From a bacterium (GTDB lineage: Bacteria > Oederibacteriota > CAKKQC01), in NCBI GenBank assembly GCA_919901855.1, contig CAKKQC010000040.1:1-64000 (forward strand): a stretch of 64,000 nt of DNA, read 5' to 3'. Both the position numbers and the translations under genes were made by a program. The notes below the pieces were generated by a model. The model was not told the DNA's origin. It searched no databases and saw only the letters and a list, made by a program, of their open reading frames with translations. The first letter of the stretch is position 1, and each line of letters starts with the position of its first letter. Shown one piece after another: positions 44,989 through 53,625 of the stretch.

Positions 44989-45629
44989 GCCTTCACTGCG
45001 GGATCGACGAGGCGGGGCGGGGGCCGGTTCTGGGGCCCCTCGTCGTCTGCGGGGTCGCGATCGAGCGCGCCCGGCACGGACGCCTGGCGCGGCTCGGGCT
45101 CCGGGACTCGAAGGCGCTATCCCCGGCGCAGCGGGAACGACTGGCGGCGGAGATCCGCGCCACCGGCGCCCGCGTGCATCTCGAGATCCACCAGGCGCCC
45201 GCCGTGGACGCCGCGACGGCTCTACACGAGCTGAACGGGCTCGAGACGGCCGCGATGACGCGGATCGTCCGCGCGCTGGCCCCCGCCAGGGTCTGGGTGG
45301 ACGGCCTGACGAACCGCCCCGGGGCCTTCGGGCGCCGTCTCGAGGAACTGGCCCGCCCTTTGCGCGTGCGCGTGGTGTCCGAGTCCAGGGCCGACGAGCG
45401 ATACCCGCTCGTGCAGGCGGCGTCGATCCTGGCGAAGGTCGCGCGGGACGCCGCCATCGCGGCGTTGGCGCGCGTCCACGGCGAGATCGGCTCGGGGTAT
45501 CCCGGCGACCCGAAGACCCGCGCGTTCCTGCGGCGGTGCGCGGAGGCGGGGACCTTCCCGCCGTTCGTCCGGCAATCGTGGGGCACGGTCGCGCGCCTGA
45601 CGGTCCGCCCGGCCGCGGATGCGGCGTAA
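44985..45629 (+). CDS. rnhB: ribonuclease HII
   Basis: 214 aa, GTG start overlapping the WYL gene. Active-site motif GIDEAGRGPVLGPLVV with Asp8 and Glu9, LRDSKALS, VWVDGLTNRP for the third Asp, and SRADERYPLVQAASILAKVARD (part). It removes single ribonucleotides and RNA from RNA-DNA hybrids. The C-terminus WGTVARL fits the family. The stop codon is part of the next promoter's -10 box. Confidence 0.93.
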   Translation: MSLHCGIDEAGRGPVLGPLVVCGVAIERARHGRLARLGLRDSKALSPAQRERLAAEIRATGARVHLEIHQAPAVDAATALHELNGLETAAMTRIVRALAPARVWVDGLTNRPGAFGRRLEELARPLRVRVVSESRADERYPLVQAASILAKVARDAAIAALARVHGEIGSGYPGDPKTRAFLRRCAEAGTFPPFVRQSWGTVARLTVRPAADAA

Positions 45630-45632
45630 TAT
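45627..45632 (+). promoter_or_regulatory. -10 box placed for a leaderless mRNA
   Basis: TAATAT at 45627-45632 (its TAA is the rnhB stop), 7 nt before ATG 45640; no Shine-Dalgarno. Confidence 0.4.
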
Positions 45633-45639
45633 GGCATAC

Positions 45640-46593
45640 ATGGTGCGTAACGGAGTTGCTGCGCTTCTCGTTGCCGGGATCGTTGCGGCAAACCCGGCGA
45701 TGGGCGTGGATGTCACCGTCGATTCGGGCCTCCAGTTGGGGCCTCGGAAGTGGTGGTCCGACGTCACCTCGCTCACGATCGCGCCGGCCCCGCAGTTCGC
45801 CCTGGCCCTTACGGCGGGCCGCGCCATGACGGCTACGCCGGTGGCCGACCGCGCGGAGTCCACCGGGGCGGCGGTATCGGCGGAAGTCGTCTCGCGGCTG
45901 ACGGCCACGATCGGCTGGCTGGGGCACTCGGGCCCCCGGGCGCGGGTCGTGGACGGCGCCTCTCTTGGCTGGGCGGGGCCCGCGGGGTCGCGGGAGCGCC
46001 ACGGGTTCTACTCCTTCGATCTGGCGGCGCGGGTTCTGGACGCCGCCTCGGGGGAGACGCCCGACGAGAACGCGTTCATCCAGTCCATGACGGTGGCACT
46101 GGGTGCCACTACGGGAACCCACCGGATGCCGCTCGAGGTAAGGAACCCGCCCGCGGGCGCTCCTGCGCTTCCGGGCGAGGCCCGGGTCAAGGATCTGGCC
46201 GTGATCGGGGGGGTGACGCTCGAGATGGAGGCCAACACGATCTCGATCAACGGCGCGACCCACCGGTACGGGTGGCCGGCCGGGATCTCCCGGGAGCTCC
46301 TGGACGGCCTCTTCGGGGCGGCTCCCGACGGGGTCGGGCCCGTCTATCCGGGGCTGCCGGACTGGGATGTCGCCGCCAGCTACCGCGAGGCCCTGCCCTG
46401 GCAGGGATCCTCGGCCACGGTGGCCTACGCCTACACGCGGCTGGCCGCGCCCTTGGGGCTAGTCCGCACGATCTCGGCGGAGCTGGGCTGGTCCTTCGCC
46501 AAGTGGCTGGCCGTTCGCGGCGGCGCGCTCTGGCTTCGCCGGTCCGGCGAGACGACCAGGTTCGCGCAGGGAGGCGTCTCGCTGTTTTTCTGA
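45640..46593 (+). CDS. hypothetical secreted protein, probable outer-membrane beta-barrel
   Basis: 317 aa from ATG 45640, chosen over upstream ATGs at 45619/45631 because of the -10 position and the clean signal peptide (VRNGVAALLVAGIVAANPAMG). The mature protein alternates strands (FALALTAGRAM, VSRLTATIGWLG, HGFYSFDLAAR, MTVALGATTG, ATVAYAYTRLA, RTISAELGWSFA) and ends in VSLFF with terminal Phe, the barrel-insertion signal. No named family recognised. Confidence 0.6.
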   Translation: MVRNGVAALLVAGIVAANPAMGVDVTVDSGLQLGPRKWWSDVTSLTIAPAPQFALALTAGRAMTATPVADRAESTGAAVSAEVVSRLTATIGWLGHSGPRARVVDGASLGWAGPAGSRERHGFYSFDLAARVLDAASGETPDENAFIQSMTVALGATTGTHRMPLEVRNPPAGAPALPGEARVKDLAVIGGVTLEMEANTISINGATHRYGWPAGISRELLDGLFGAAPDGVGPVYPGLPDWDVAASYREALPWQGSSATVAYAYTRLAAPLGLVRTISAELGWSFAKWLAVRGGALWLRRSGETTRFAQGGVSLFF

Positions 46594-46604
46594 CCGGCCT
46601 GCGT

Positions 46605-46610
46605 TATAGT
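46605..46610 (+). promoter_or_regulatory. -10 box upstream of dapB
   Basis: TATAGT at 46605-46610, 9 nt before ATG 46620 (an in-frame ATG abuts it at 46611); no Shine-Dalgarno and no clear -35. Confidence 0.35.
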
Positions 46611-46619
46611 ATGCGGGCC

Positions 46620-47402
46620 ATGACTCCAATCATCATCTGTGGCGCGTGCGGCCGGATGGGCCGGGCGATTCTCGAGGCGGCGGCGGCCGATGCGACCGTC
46701 GACGTGACGGGCCTCGTCGACGTGGCCCCATATGTGGGATCACCGGTCGCGTTCCGCAACCGGGTGATCCCCGTGCAGGCGGGCCTTCCCAGGTCCCCGA
46801 AGAGCGTCGTCATCGACTTCACCGCTCCCGCGGCGACGGTCGCGCTCGTCCACGAGGCCGCCGTGCACGGCCACGCGATGGTCATCGGCACCACCGGGCT
46901 TGAGGCCGCGCATCTGGCCGAGATCGAGCACGCGGCCCGCCGGATCGCGATCGTCCGCTCCGCGAACATGAGCACGGGGATGAACGTCCTGCTGGCCCTC
47001 GTTCGGCGGGCCGCGCGGGCGTTCGGAGACGAGGCCGACGTCGAGATTCTCGAGGCGCACCACAGCGGCAAGAAGGACGCGCCGTCCGGATCCGCCTTGC
47101 AGCTCGCCGACGCGGTAAACGAGGCGCGGGGGCGCTCCTCGGGGGACGGATATGTCTTCGGCCGGCAGGGGATGCCGGGGGAGCGGCGGCGCGGCGAGGT
47201 CGGCATTCATGCCATCCGCGGCGGCGACATCGTGGGGGATCACACCGTCCTCTTCGCGCTGGGAGGTGAGCGGGTCGAGCTCGTGCACCGCGCGCATTCG
47301 CGCGAGGCGTTCGCCCTGGGGGCCGTGCGCGCGGCGAAGTTCGCCGCGACGGCGGGCCCCGGGCTCTATCCCGTAAGCCGCGTGCTCGGTCTGGAGGCCT
47401 GA
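46620..47402 (+). CDS. dapB: 4-hydroxy-tetrahydrodipicolinate reductase
   Basis: 260 aa (263 if ATG 46611 is used). Nucleotide-binding CGACGRMG at the N-terminus, DFTAPAATV, IGTTGL, catalytic EAHHSGKKDAPSGSALQLA (part), and C-terminal GGDIVGDHTVLFALGGERVEL (part). NAD(P)H-dependent step of lysine and meso-diaminopimelate synthesis. The LL-DAP aminotransferase follows directly, which together bypasses the succinylase steps. Confidence 0.95.
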   Translation: MTPIIICGACGRMGRAILEAAAADATVDVTGLVDVAPYVGSPVAFRNRVIPVQAGLPRSPKSVVIDFTAPAATVALVHEAAVHGHAMVIGTTGLEAAHLAEIEHAARRIAIVRSANMSTGMNVLLALVRRAARAFGDEADVEILEAHHSGKKDAPSGSALQLADAVNEARGRSSGDGYVFGRQGMPGERRRGEVGIHAIRGGDIVGDHTVLFALGGERVELVHRAHSREAFALGAVRAAKFAATAGPGLYPVSRVLGLEA

Positions 47403-47407
47403 GCCAG

Positions 47408-48598
47408 GTGCCCCGCGTCGTGCTCGAAGCTGCCGCCCGGCTGAAGTCCTTGCCGCCGTACCCGTTCCTGGAGCTGGCCCGGATGAAACGGGAAGCGCTT
47501 GCGGCCGGCCGCCCGCTCATCGACCTCGGGATCGGCGACCCGGACGTGCCCACCGCGCCGGCCGTGATCTCGGCCATGAGCCGCGCGATGCGCGATCCGG
47601 CGACGCACCGCTACCCCCTGGGGAACGGGAACGCCGCGTTCCGGGGCGCCGTGGCGCGCTGGTTCCGGGGCCGGTTCGGCGTGACGCTGGACCCGGTCCG
47701 CGAGGTTTGCGCCCTGATCGGGAGCAAGGAGGGGATCGCGCACTTCCCCTGGGCCTACGTGAATCCCGGCGAGCGCGTGCTCGTGCCCGACCCCGCGTAC
47801 CCGGTGTTCGCGACGAGCACGACCCTCTGCGGGGCTCGGCCGGTCGTGATGCCCCTGGTCGCCGGGAACGCCTTTCTGCCGGACCTCGAGGCCCTGTCGC
47901 GGAAGCTCCGGGGGGGCCTCCGGGTGAAGCTCATGTTCCTGAACTACCCGAACAACCCGACGGCGGCTTGCGCCACGCTCGACTTCTTCCGCCGGGTCGT
48001 GGCGCTCGCCTCGCGGTACGGATTCGCCGTCGCCCATGACGCGGCCTACACCGAGATATGGCAGGACGCCGCGCACCGGCCGCCGAGCATCATGCAGGTG
48101 CCGGGCGCCCGCGAGGTCGCCATCGAGTTCCACTCGCTGTCCAAGACCCTGAACATGACCGGCTGGCGGCTCGGATTCGCGGTCGGCAACGCGAAGCTCG
48201 TGGGCGCGCTCGCGGACTTCAAGGGGAACGTGGATTCGGGCCAGTTCGAGGCGATCCAGCACGCGGGCGCCGCCGGTCTTCGCGTCTCCGGCGCGTGGGC
48301 CCGGCGAATGAGCCGGATCTACCGCGCGCGCCGGGACCGGCTATCCGATGCCTTGCGCATGCTCGGCCTGCCGGCCCCGCGCCCGGAAGCCGCGATATAC
48401 CTCTGGGTGCCCCTGCCGCCGCGCCGGACTTCGGCCGGGTACGCTGCCTGGCTGCTCGAGAAGGCGGACCTCCTGGTGACGCCGGGCGCGGGGTTCGGGC
48501 GGTACGGCGAGGGGTATCTCCGCGTCTCGCTCACGGTGCCGGACGCCGGCGTCCGCGAGGCGTGCCATAGGCTCGAGCGGCTCGCGGTGGACTCGTGA
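47408..48598 (+). CDS. dapL: LL-diaminopimelate aminotransferase-like (class I/II PLP enzyme)
   Basis: 396 aa, GTG start 5 bp after dapB. PLP enzyme fold type I: LIDLGIGDPDVPTAP, YPLGNGNAAFR, FLNYPNNPTAA, AHDAAYTEIWQD and the Schiff-base Lys in EFHSLSKTLNMTGWRLGF. NMTGWRLGFAVGN and PDPAYPVFA fit DapL, which converts tetrahydrodipicolinate directly to LL-DAP. The dapB neighbour supports this reading over a generic aspartate aminotransferase. Confidence 0.88.
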   Translation: MPRVVLEAAARLKSLPPYPFLELARMKREALAAGRPLIDLGIGDPDVPTAPAVISAMSRAMRDPATHRYPLGNGNAAFRGAVARWFRGRFGVTLDPVREVCALIGSKEGIAHFPWAYVNPGERVLVPDPAYPVFATSTTLCGARPVVMPLVAGNAFLPDLEALSRKLRGGLRVKLMFLNYPNNPTAACATLDFFRRVVALASRYGFAVAHDAAYTEIWQDAAHRPPSIMQVPGAREVAIEFHSLSKTLNMTGWRLGFAVGNAKLVGALADFKGNVDSGQFEAIQHAGAAGLRVSGAWARRMSRIYRARRDRLSDALRMLGLPAPRPEAAIYLWVPLPPRRTSAGYAAWLLEKADLLVTPGAGFGRYGEGYLRVSLTVPDAGVREACHRLERLAVDS

Positions 48599-49137
48599 AG
48601 GCTGCGACCGCGTGGGTGGGGCTCGGGGCCAACCTCGGCGATTCGCTGGCCACGATGGCCCGGGCCGTCCGGGCCCTGCGCGGGGGAGCGGCGATCCGGG
48701 TGACCGGCATGTCGCCCGTGTACCGCAGCTCGCCGGTGGGGTTGCAGGCCCAGCCGTCGTTCCTGAACGCCGCCGCCCGCGTCCGGACCAGGCTGGCTCC
48801 CGACGCGCTCGTCCGCCGCCTGCTCGTGATCGAGCGGAAGCTCGGACGCCGCCGCACGGTGGCCACGCGCGGCGGAGCGAGGGTCATCGACCTCGACCTC
48901 CTCCTGTGGGACGACGTGATACGCCGGTCCCGCCTCGCGACCGTCCCGCACCCGCGACTGCACCGCCGCCGGTTCGCCCTCCGCCCGATCGTGGCCGTGG
49001 ACCCCGCGGCGATGCATCCCGTGCTCGGCGTGCCGCTCCGGCGGCTCCTCGCGCGCGCGCCGCGGAGCCAGCGGGTGCGCGCGCTGCCGCGGAGCGACCA
49101 GCGCCGGTTCCGCCTCCTGACGGCGGGGCGGAGTTAG
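48595..49137 (+). CDS. folK: 2-amino-4-hydroxy-6-hydroxymethyldihydropteridine pyrophosphokinase
   Basis: 180 aa, GTG start (GTGA overlap). WVGLGANLGDS at the N-terminus, SPVYRSSPVGLQAQPSFLNAA (part), and HPPK signature RGGARVIDLDLLLW with the two Mg-binding Asp. VPHPRLHRRRFAL follows. Transfers pyrophosphate from ATP to the pterin in folate synthesis. The last 30 residues are Arg-rich and less conserved. Confidence 0.92.
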   Translation: MKAATAWVGLGANLGDSLATMARAVRALRGGAAIRVTGMSPVYRSSPVGLQAQPSFLNAAARVRTRLAPDALVRRLLVIERKLGRRRTVATRGGARVIDLDLLLWDDVIRRSRLATVPHPRLHRRRFALRPIVAVDPAAMHPVLGVPLRRLLARAPRSQRVRALPRSDQRRFRLLTAGRS

Positions 49138-49141
49138 CGCC

Positions 49142-49777
49142 GTGCCGGACCTGCCGAAGTACATCGTCGTCGAGGGCCCGATTGGCGTGGGCAAGACGAC
49201 GGTGGCGGAGGCGCTGGCGCGCGAGATCAACGCCCGCGTCGTCCTCGAGGCGGTCGAGGAGAACCCGTTCCTCCCGCGGTTCTACAAGGACATGCGGTCG
49301 TTCGCGTTCCAGACCCAGCTCTTCTTCCTGCTGTCCCGTTACCGGCAACAGCAGGACCTCCAGCAGGGGGAGCTGTTCAAGAAGAACACGGTGGCCGACT
49401 ACCTCTTCGCCAAGGACCGGCTCTTCGCGTACCTGACGCTCGAGGAGGAGGAGCTCAAGCTCTACGAGCGCCTCCACGGAATGCTCAACGAGCGGATTCT
49501 CAAGCCCGACCTCGTCATCTACCTGCACGCCTCCGCCGAGGTCCTGCTCGACCGGGTCCGGGGGCGCGGCCGGGCTTGGGAGCGCGCGATCAGCCGGGAG
49601 TACCTGGAAGAGGTCGTCCGGGCCTACAACTACTACTTCTTCCACTTCAGCGAGGCCCCCCTCATGGTCGTGAACACGAACGAGGTGGACCTGGCCCACA
49701 ATCCGGCCCAGCTCAAGGACCTCGTCCGGAGGATGGGGGAAGTGCGCTCGGGGACGCACTATTTCAAGCCTGCGTAA
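49142..49777 (+). CDS. deoxynucleoside kinase (dAK/dGK type)
   Basis: 211 aa, GTG start 2 bp after folK. P-loop GPIGVGKTT at 12-20, catalytic Glu in VLEAVEENPFLPRFY, FQTQLFFLLSRYRQQQDL, TVADYLFAKDRLFAYLTL (the D-R of the DRS/ERS motif), and the lid RGRAWERAISREYL. It phosphorylates deoxyadenosine or deoxyguanosine for salvage. Substrate preference is not readable. Confidence 0.88.
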   Translation: MPDLPKYIVVEGPIGVGKTTVAEALAREINARVVLEAVEENPFLPRFYKDMRSFAFQTQLFFLLSRYRQQQDLQQGELFKKNTVADYLFAKDRLFAYLTLEEEELKLYERLHGMLNERILKPDLVIYLHASAEVLLDRVRGRGRAWERAISREYLEEVVRAYNYYFFHFSEAPLMVVNTNEVDLAHNPAQLKDLVRRMGEVRSGTHYFKPA

Positions 49778-49822
49778 GGCCCGCCGGACCGGCCCCGGTT
49801 TGGGGGCGGGCGATGGCCGTGA

Positions 49823-49828
49823 TATATT
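49823..49828 (+). promoter_or_regulatory. -10 box of the 49869 gene
   Basis: TATATT at 49823-49828; a weak TTTGGG lies 18 bp upstream. Transcription near 49835 would give a normal leader with GGAGGT 5 nt before ATG 49869. Confidence 0.4.
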
Positions 49829-49868
49829 GGGACTGATTTCATGAACATCCGATAACCCGGAGGTGCCG

Positions 49869-50618
49869 ATGTCCGAGGACGCGCAGAAGAAGAGCTGGTG
49901 GCAGAAGTTCTGGAATCCGGAGCCCGAGGAAGAGAAGCCCCGGAAGGACATGAACTGGAGCATCACGGGGAAGGTCCTTGCGGCCTCCTTCGTGATCGTG
50001 ACCATCGTGGTCATCGTGCTCCAGAAGCTCCTGTGGCCCGCCGAGGAATGGGAGTGCCGGAACAACATCATGCTCTTGAACAAGGCCGCCGTGAAGTGGA
50101 ACAAGGGCCAGCTCGCGCAGGGGATCAAGACGCCCTACGACGTCATGACGCAGAAGGGCCTCCTGGTCGAGGACCTCACGGAGCCCATCGCGGCGCCGGA
50201 GACCCCGACGAAGGGCAAGAAGGCCGCGATTCCGAATCTCGGCAAGAGCTACATCCAGGCGGTGCTGGTCGAGCAGGCGAAGCTCGTGCCCCAGGACGTG
50301 GCCACCCGGATCCTGCGCAAGCACAAGAACGACCGCAACGAGGAAGAGGAGATCCACTACTACTACCTCGGCGAGGTCGCCCACTCGTGGGACCTCTACT
50401 ACACCGGACTGCGGGTTACGCGTGACCTGCCGGACGGCCCGAAGGCGATGAACGTCGCCTGCAAGTGCAACGCGCACGAGATGAACCCGGAGACGATCGA
50501 ACTGCTGGGCATCCTGATCCTGACCGGGATCGCCTCGATCTTCACCTGGTCGTTCATGGGATACTCGCTCCCGTTCAAGGACGAGGAAGAGGCCCCGGTC
50601 GAGGCACCCAAGGCGTAA
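49869..50618 (+). CDS. hypothetical protein with two membrane helices
   Basis: 249 aa from ATG 49869; GGAGGT sits 4-5 nt upstream, which excludes the in-frame GTG at 49863. Charged N-terminus (KKSWWQKFWNPEPEEEKP), a first membrane helix about 30-52 (GKVLAASFVIVTIVVIVLQ), a hydrophilic ~150-residue middle containing CRNNIMLLNKAAVKWNKGQ (reminiscent of the N-terminal region of type II pseudopilins but not convincing), DGPKAMNVACKCNAHEMNP with CxC, and a second helix near 215-235. No family recognised. Own promoter, and followed by lipA. Confidence 0.7.
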   Translation: MSEDAQKKSWWQKFWNPEPEEEKPRKDMNWSITGKVLAASFVIVTIVVIVLQKLLWPAEEWECRNNIMLLNKAAVKWNKGQLAQGIKTPYDVMTQKGLLVEDLTEPIAAPETPTKGKKAAIPNLGKSYIQAVLVEQAKLVPQDVATRILRKHKNDRNEEEEIHYYYLGEVAHSWDLYYTGLRVTRDLPDGPKAMNVACKCNAHEMNPETIELLGILILTGIASIFTWSFMGYSLPFKDEEEAPVEAPKA

Positions 50619-50674
50619 CGGACCGGACGCCCTTTTCCGGCGCCGGAATCCTGCAGCCGATCGAGGAGTCATCC

Positions 50675-51589
50675 ATGGCGTTGGTGCGTCCCGTACCCCA
50701 GCCTGAGGCATCCGCGATGGGACCACGCCGCCTCCCGGCCTGGCTGAAGCAGTCGCGCGCCGGGGGCGCGAACTTCGATCGCGTCGCCTCGCTCGTCCGC
50801 GACCTCGGGCTGCACACCGTCTGCGACGAGGCCCGGTGTCCCAATCGTCACGAGTGTTGGGGGCAGGGCGTCGCGACCTTCATGATCCTCGGGAGCACCT
50901 GCACTCGCGCGTGCGGGTTCTGCGCGACGTCGACCGGACGCCCGGAAGCGCCCGATCCCGGCGAACCCGGCCGCCTGGCCGGGGCCGTCGCTGCGCTTCG
51001 CCTCTCGCACGTGGCGGTCACGTCCGTGACCCGCGATGACCTGCCCGACGGCGGTGCCGCGCACTTCGCGGCATGCATCAGGGCAATCTCCGGCCGCACG
51101 CCAGGCGTGGCGGTCGAGGTGCTGACTTCTGATTTCGGAGGCGACGGCTGCGCGCTCGCGGCTGTCCTGGAGGCGGCTCCCGCGGTCTTCTCCCACAACC
51201 TCGAGTGCGTGCGGCGTCTCTCCGCCACCGTCCGCCCCCAGGCGGACTACGACCGCTCCCTCGGCGTGCTCTGGCGGGCCGGCGAGCTGGCGCCGGCCAT
51301 CCTGACGAAATCCGGGTTGATGCTCGGGCTGGGCGAGCGCGACGACGAAGTGGAGGAGGCGCTGCACGACCTCCGCGCGGCGGGGGTGAGCCTCCTGACG
51401 CTCGGACAGTACCTCCAACCCCGGCCCGAGTGCCTCTCCGTGGACCGGTTCGTGACGCCGGAGGAGTTCGACCGGTGGCGCGAGGTCGGCTTGAGGCTTG
51501 GATTCGCGCACGTGGCATCATCCCCGTTTACCCGCAGTTCCCACAAGGCAGCGGAATCGTATCAACAGGCGAAAGGGAGGTCGGCATGA
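50675..51589 (+). CDS. lipA: lipoyl synthase
   Basis: 304 aa from ATG 50675 with GAGGAG upstream. Auxiliary cluster C50-x4-C55-x5-C61, radical-SAM cluster C76-TRA-C80-GF-C83, SVTRDDLPDGGAAHF, VEVLTSDFGGD, FSHNLECVRRL, LTKSGLMLGLGERDDEV and C-terminal VASSPFTRSSHKA with the Ser that ligates the auxiliary cluster. Inserts two sulfurs into octanoyl-protein. The usual RSSY is RSSH here. lipB is not in the window. Overlaps the PfkB gene by ATGA. Confidence 0.95.
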   Translation: MALVRPVPQPEASAMGPRRLPAWLKQSRAGGANFDRVASLVRDLGLHTVCDEARCPNRHECWGQGVATFMILGSTCTRACGFCATSTGRPEAPDPGEPGRLAGAVAALRLSHVAVTSVTRDDLPDGGAAHFAACIRAISGRTPGVAVEVLTSDFGGDGCALAAVLEAAPAVFSHNLECVRRLSATVRPQADYDRSLGVLWRAGELAPAILTKSGLMLGLGERDDEVEEALHDLRAAGVSLLTLGQYLQPRPECLSVDRFVTPEEFDRWREVGLRLGFAHVASSPFTRSSHKAAESYQQAKGRSA

Positions 51590-52488
51590 ACCGGCTCGTT
51601 ATCATCGGCTCCGTGGCGCTCGACGACATCGACGGCCCGGCGGGGAAGCGGGACAGCATCCTCGGGGGCTCCGCGACCTACGCCTGCTACGCGGCCAGCT
51701 TCTTCGCCAAGCCCGAACTCGTGGCCTGCGTCGGCAAGGACTTCCCGGCGAAGGCGCGCAAGGTGCTCGAGGAGCGCCCGATCGACCTGGCCGGGCTGGC
51801 GACGCTCGACGGCCCGACCTTCCGGTGGTCGGGGAGGTACGCGCCCGCGTTCGCGTCCCGCGAGACCCTGTCCCTCTCCCTCGGGGTCTTCCAGGACTTC
51901 CGCCCCGTGCTCGGGGCGCCCCTGCCGCCGGGGTCGATCCTGTTCCTCGGGAACATCGACCCCGACCTCCAGCTCAACGTCCTGGAGCAGGCCGGCCCCG
52001 ACGCCTACGTGGCAGCGGACACGATCGACCATTGGATCAAGGCCAAGCGCGACGTCCTCATCAAGGGCCTCAAGCGCACGAACCTCATCTTCCTCAACGA
52101 CGAGGAGGCCCGGCTGCTCACCGGCGAGGACAACCTCATCAAGGCCGGGGCCGCGCTGCGGGCGATGGGGCCGAGCGAGGCCGTGATCAAGAAGGGCGAG
52201 CACGGGGCGCTCCTGTTCACGTCCGCCGGAATCTGCGCGATGCCGGCCCTGCCGCTGGAATCCGTGAACGACCCGACCGGGGCCGGGGACTCGTTCGCCG
52301 GGGCCATGCTCGGCATGCTCGCCGCGAACCCGATCCGGGACGACGGAGCGTTGCGCTCCGCGCTGGCGCGGGCGACGGTCATGGCCTCGTTCACGGTCGC
52401 GGACTTTGGAGTCGGCCGGCTGCGGACGTTGGACAACGCCCAGATCGACGAGCGGCTCGACCAGCTCCGCAAACTCGTCAGCTTCTAG
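51586..52488 (+). CDS. PfkB-family carbohydrate/nucleoside kinase
   Basis: 300 aa, ATG start (ATGA overlap with lipA; GGGAGG upstream). Ribokinase fold: GSVALDDIDGPAGK and GGSATYACYAASFFA N-terminal sugar site, NDEEARLLTGEDNL, IKKGEHGALLF, and the PfkB signature 2 DPTGAGDSFAGAMLGML with the catalytic Asp and anion hole. Closest in pattern to sugar kinases of uncertain substrate in deep-branching bacteria. Substrate not assigned. Confidence 0.85.
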   Translation: MNRLVIIGSVALDDIDGPAGKRDSILGGSATYACYAASFFAKPELVACVGKDFPAKARKVLEERPIDLAGLATLDGPTFRWSGRYAPAFASRETLSLSLGVFQDFRPVLGAPLPPGSILFLGNIDPDLQLNVLEQAGPDAYVAADTIDHWIKAKRDVLIKGLKRTNLIFLNDEEARLLTGEDNLIKAGAALRAMGPSEAVIKKGEHGALLFTSAGICAMPALPLESVNDPTGAGDSFAGAMLGMLAANPIRDDGALRSALARATVMASFTVADFGVGRLRTLDNAQIDERLDQLRKLVSF

Positions 52489-52496
52489 GAGAACCC

Positions 52497-53420
52497 ATGC
52501 ACGTCGAGGTGCCCTGCCCCCTCTGCGGGAGCGAGCGGCGCCGGTCCGTCTACCGTGCCACCCGTCCACAGCGCGATCTGACCCCTGACGAGTTGGGGTG
52601 CGCGACCTCCCCGATGGCGACCTCGGATGCCGTCGTCCGGTGCGTCGAGTGCGGGCTCTACTACACCTCGCCCCGGCCCGACGACGCCGGGATCCGGGAG
52701 GCGTATGCCCAGCTTGCGGACCGCGAGTTCCTGGACGAGCGGCGGGCGCGGGAGCTGACGTATGGCCGCCAGCTTGAGGCCCTGGACCGCGTGGCCGGAC
52801 GGGTGGGGGCACCAGGTGCCCCGCGCGGCCGCCTCCTCGACGCCGGGTGCGCGATGGGGTTCTTCATGAAGGAGGCGCGCGCCTGGGGCTGGTCGGTCGA
52901 GGGCTACGATCCTTCGCGCTGGGCGGTCCAGCACGCGAGCGGCGAATACGACCTCAAGGTCACGGTGGGGACCACGGACTCGGTCACGCTCGAGCCGGCG
53001 GCCTATGACGTCATCACGGCCTGGGACGTCGTCGAGCACCTGCTCAAGCCCGTGGAGGACTTCAAGAAACTTGCCGGTGCCCTCAAGCCCGGCGGCGTGC
53101 TCGCGATCAGCACCCACTCCCTGCATTCGTTCGCCGCGCGAATCCTGAGATCGAAATACCCGTTCCTGATGCCTATGCACACCATGCACTTCACGCCGCA
53201 GACGACGGCCCTGCTCTTCGAGAAGGCAGGGCTGAAGCAGGTCAAGGTTCAGCCGCACCACCGGTACATCCGGGTCGGCTACGGGCTCTCCAAGCTCTCC
53301 CAGCGCCTCCCGCGCACGGGCGCCGTGTGCCGTGGCATCGCCCGCCTCCTCCATATCGAGGACTGGCACGTCTTCGTGACCGGCCTGGGCATCTTCGACG
53401 CGTTTGCCGTCAAGGGCTGA
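52497..53420 (+). CDS. SAM-dependent methyltransferase with N-terminal zinc-ribbon
   Basis: 307 aa, ATG 52497 with AGGAGAA upstream. An N-terminal zinc ribbon CPLCGSERR and CVECGLYYTSPRP, then a class I methyltransferase (LLDAGCAMGFFMKEA, VEGYDPSRWAV, DVITAWDVVEHLLKP, LKPGGVLAISTHS). The layout is Methyltransf_23-type, common in O-antigen and capsule clusters where it modifies sugar-linked substrates. The C-terminal residues 220-307 are family-specific. Substrate unknown. Confidence 0.8.
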   Translation: MHVEVPCPLCGSERRRSVYRATRPQRDLTPDELGCATSPMATSDAVVRCVECGLYYTSPRPDDAGIREAYAQLADREFLDERRARELTYGRQLEALDRVAGRVGAPGAPRGRLLDAGCAMGFFMKEARAWGWSVEGYDPSRWAVQHASGEYDLKVTVGTTDSVTLEPAAYDVITAWDVVEHLLKPVEDFKKLAGALKPGGVLAISTHSLHSFAARILRSKYPFLMPMHTMHFTPQTTALLFEKAGLKQVKVQPHHRYIRVGYGLSKLSQRLPRTGAVCRGIARLLHIEDWHVFVTGLGIFDAFAVKG

Positions 53421-53562
53421 CGCGGCCGACCGAGGCGGTCGAGCAGGCGAGGTAGCCTCCGGCGGGTCGCCCGCCGAGCCGCTGGAAGGCGTGTACGGGA
53501 AACGCCGGGGGCGACCGTTCAGGGATGACGTGGTGTCGCCCCGTCGACCAGTCCATGCGGGC

Positions 53563-53592
53563 TTGACATGAGGCCGGTGGATCGCTGAGAAT
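53563..53592 (+). promoter_or_regulatory. promoter-like site in the 420-bp gap before module 3
   Basis: TTGACA (53563-53568), 18 bp, GAGAAT (53587-53592). It points at surface-protein module 3, but a long palindrome (53626-53714) and repeat fragments lie between it and the GTG at 53841. The rest of 53421-53562 shows only GC-rich hairpins and no gene. Confidence 0.4.
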
Positions 53593-53625
53593 CCCGGCAT
53601 GGGTGTTGCTCCGTCCGATGCTGGA

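Noticed and set aside
43531-46263. 910-codon minus-strand frame across HU, WYL and rnhB
   Set aside because: Antisense to four well-supported genes; composition typical of GC-rich shadows.
53421-53562. short minus-strand ORF 53410-53655 reading MPIVLHFDLE
   Set aside because: It is the mirror image of the plus-strand ORF produced by the palindrome; no independent coding evidence.
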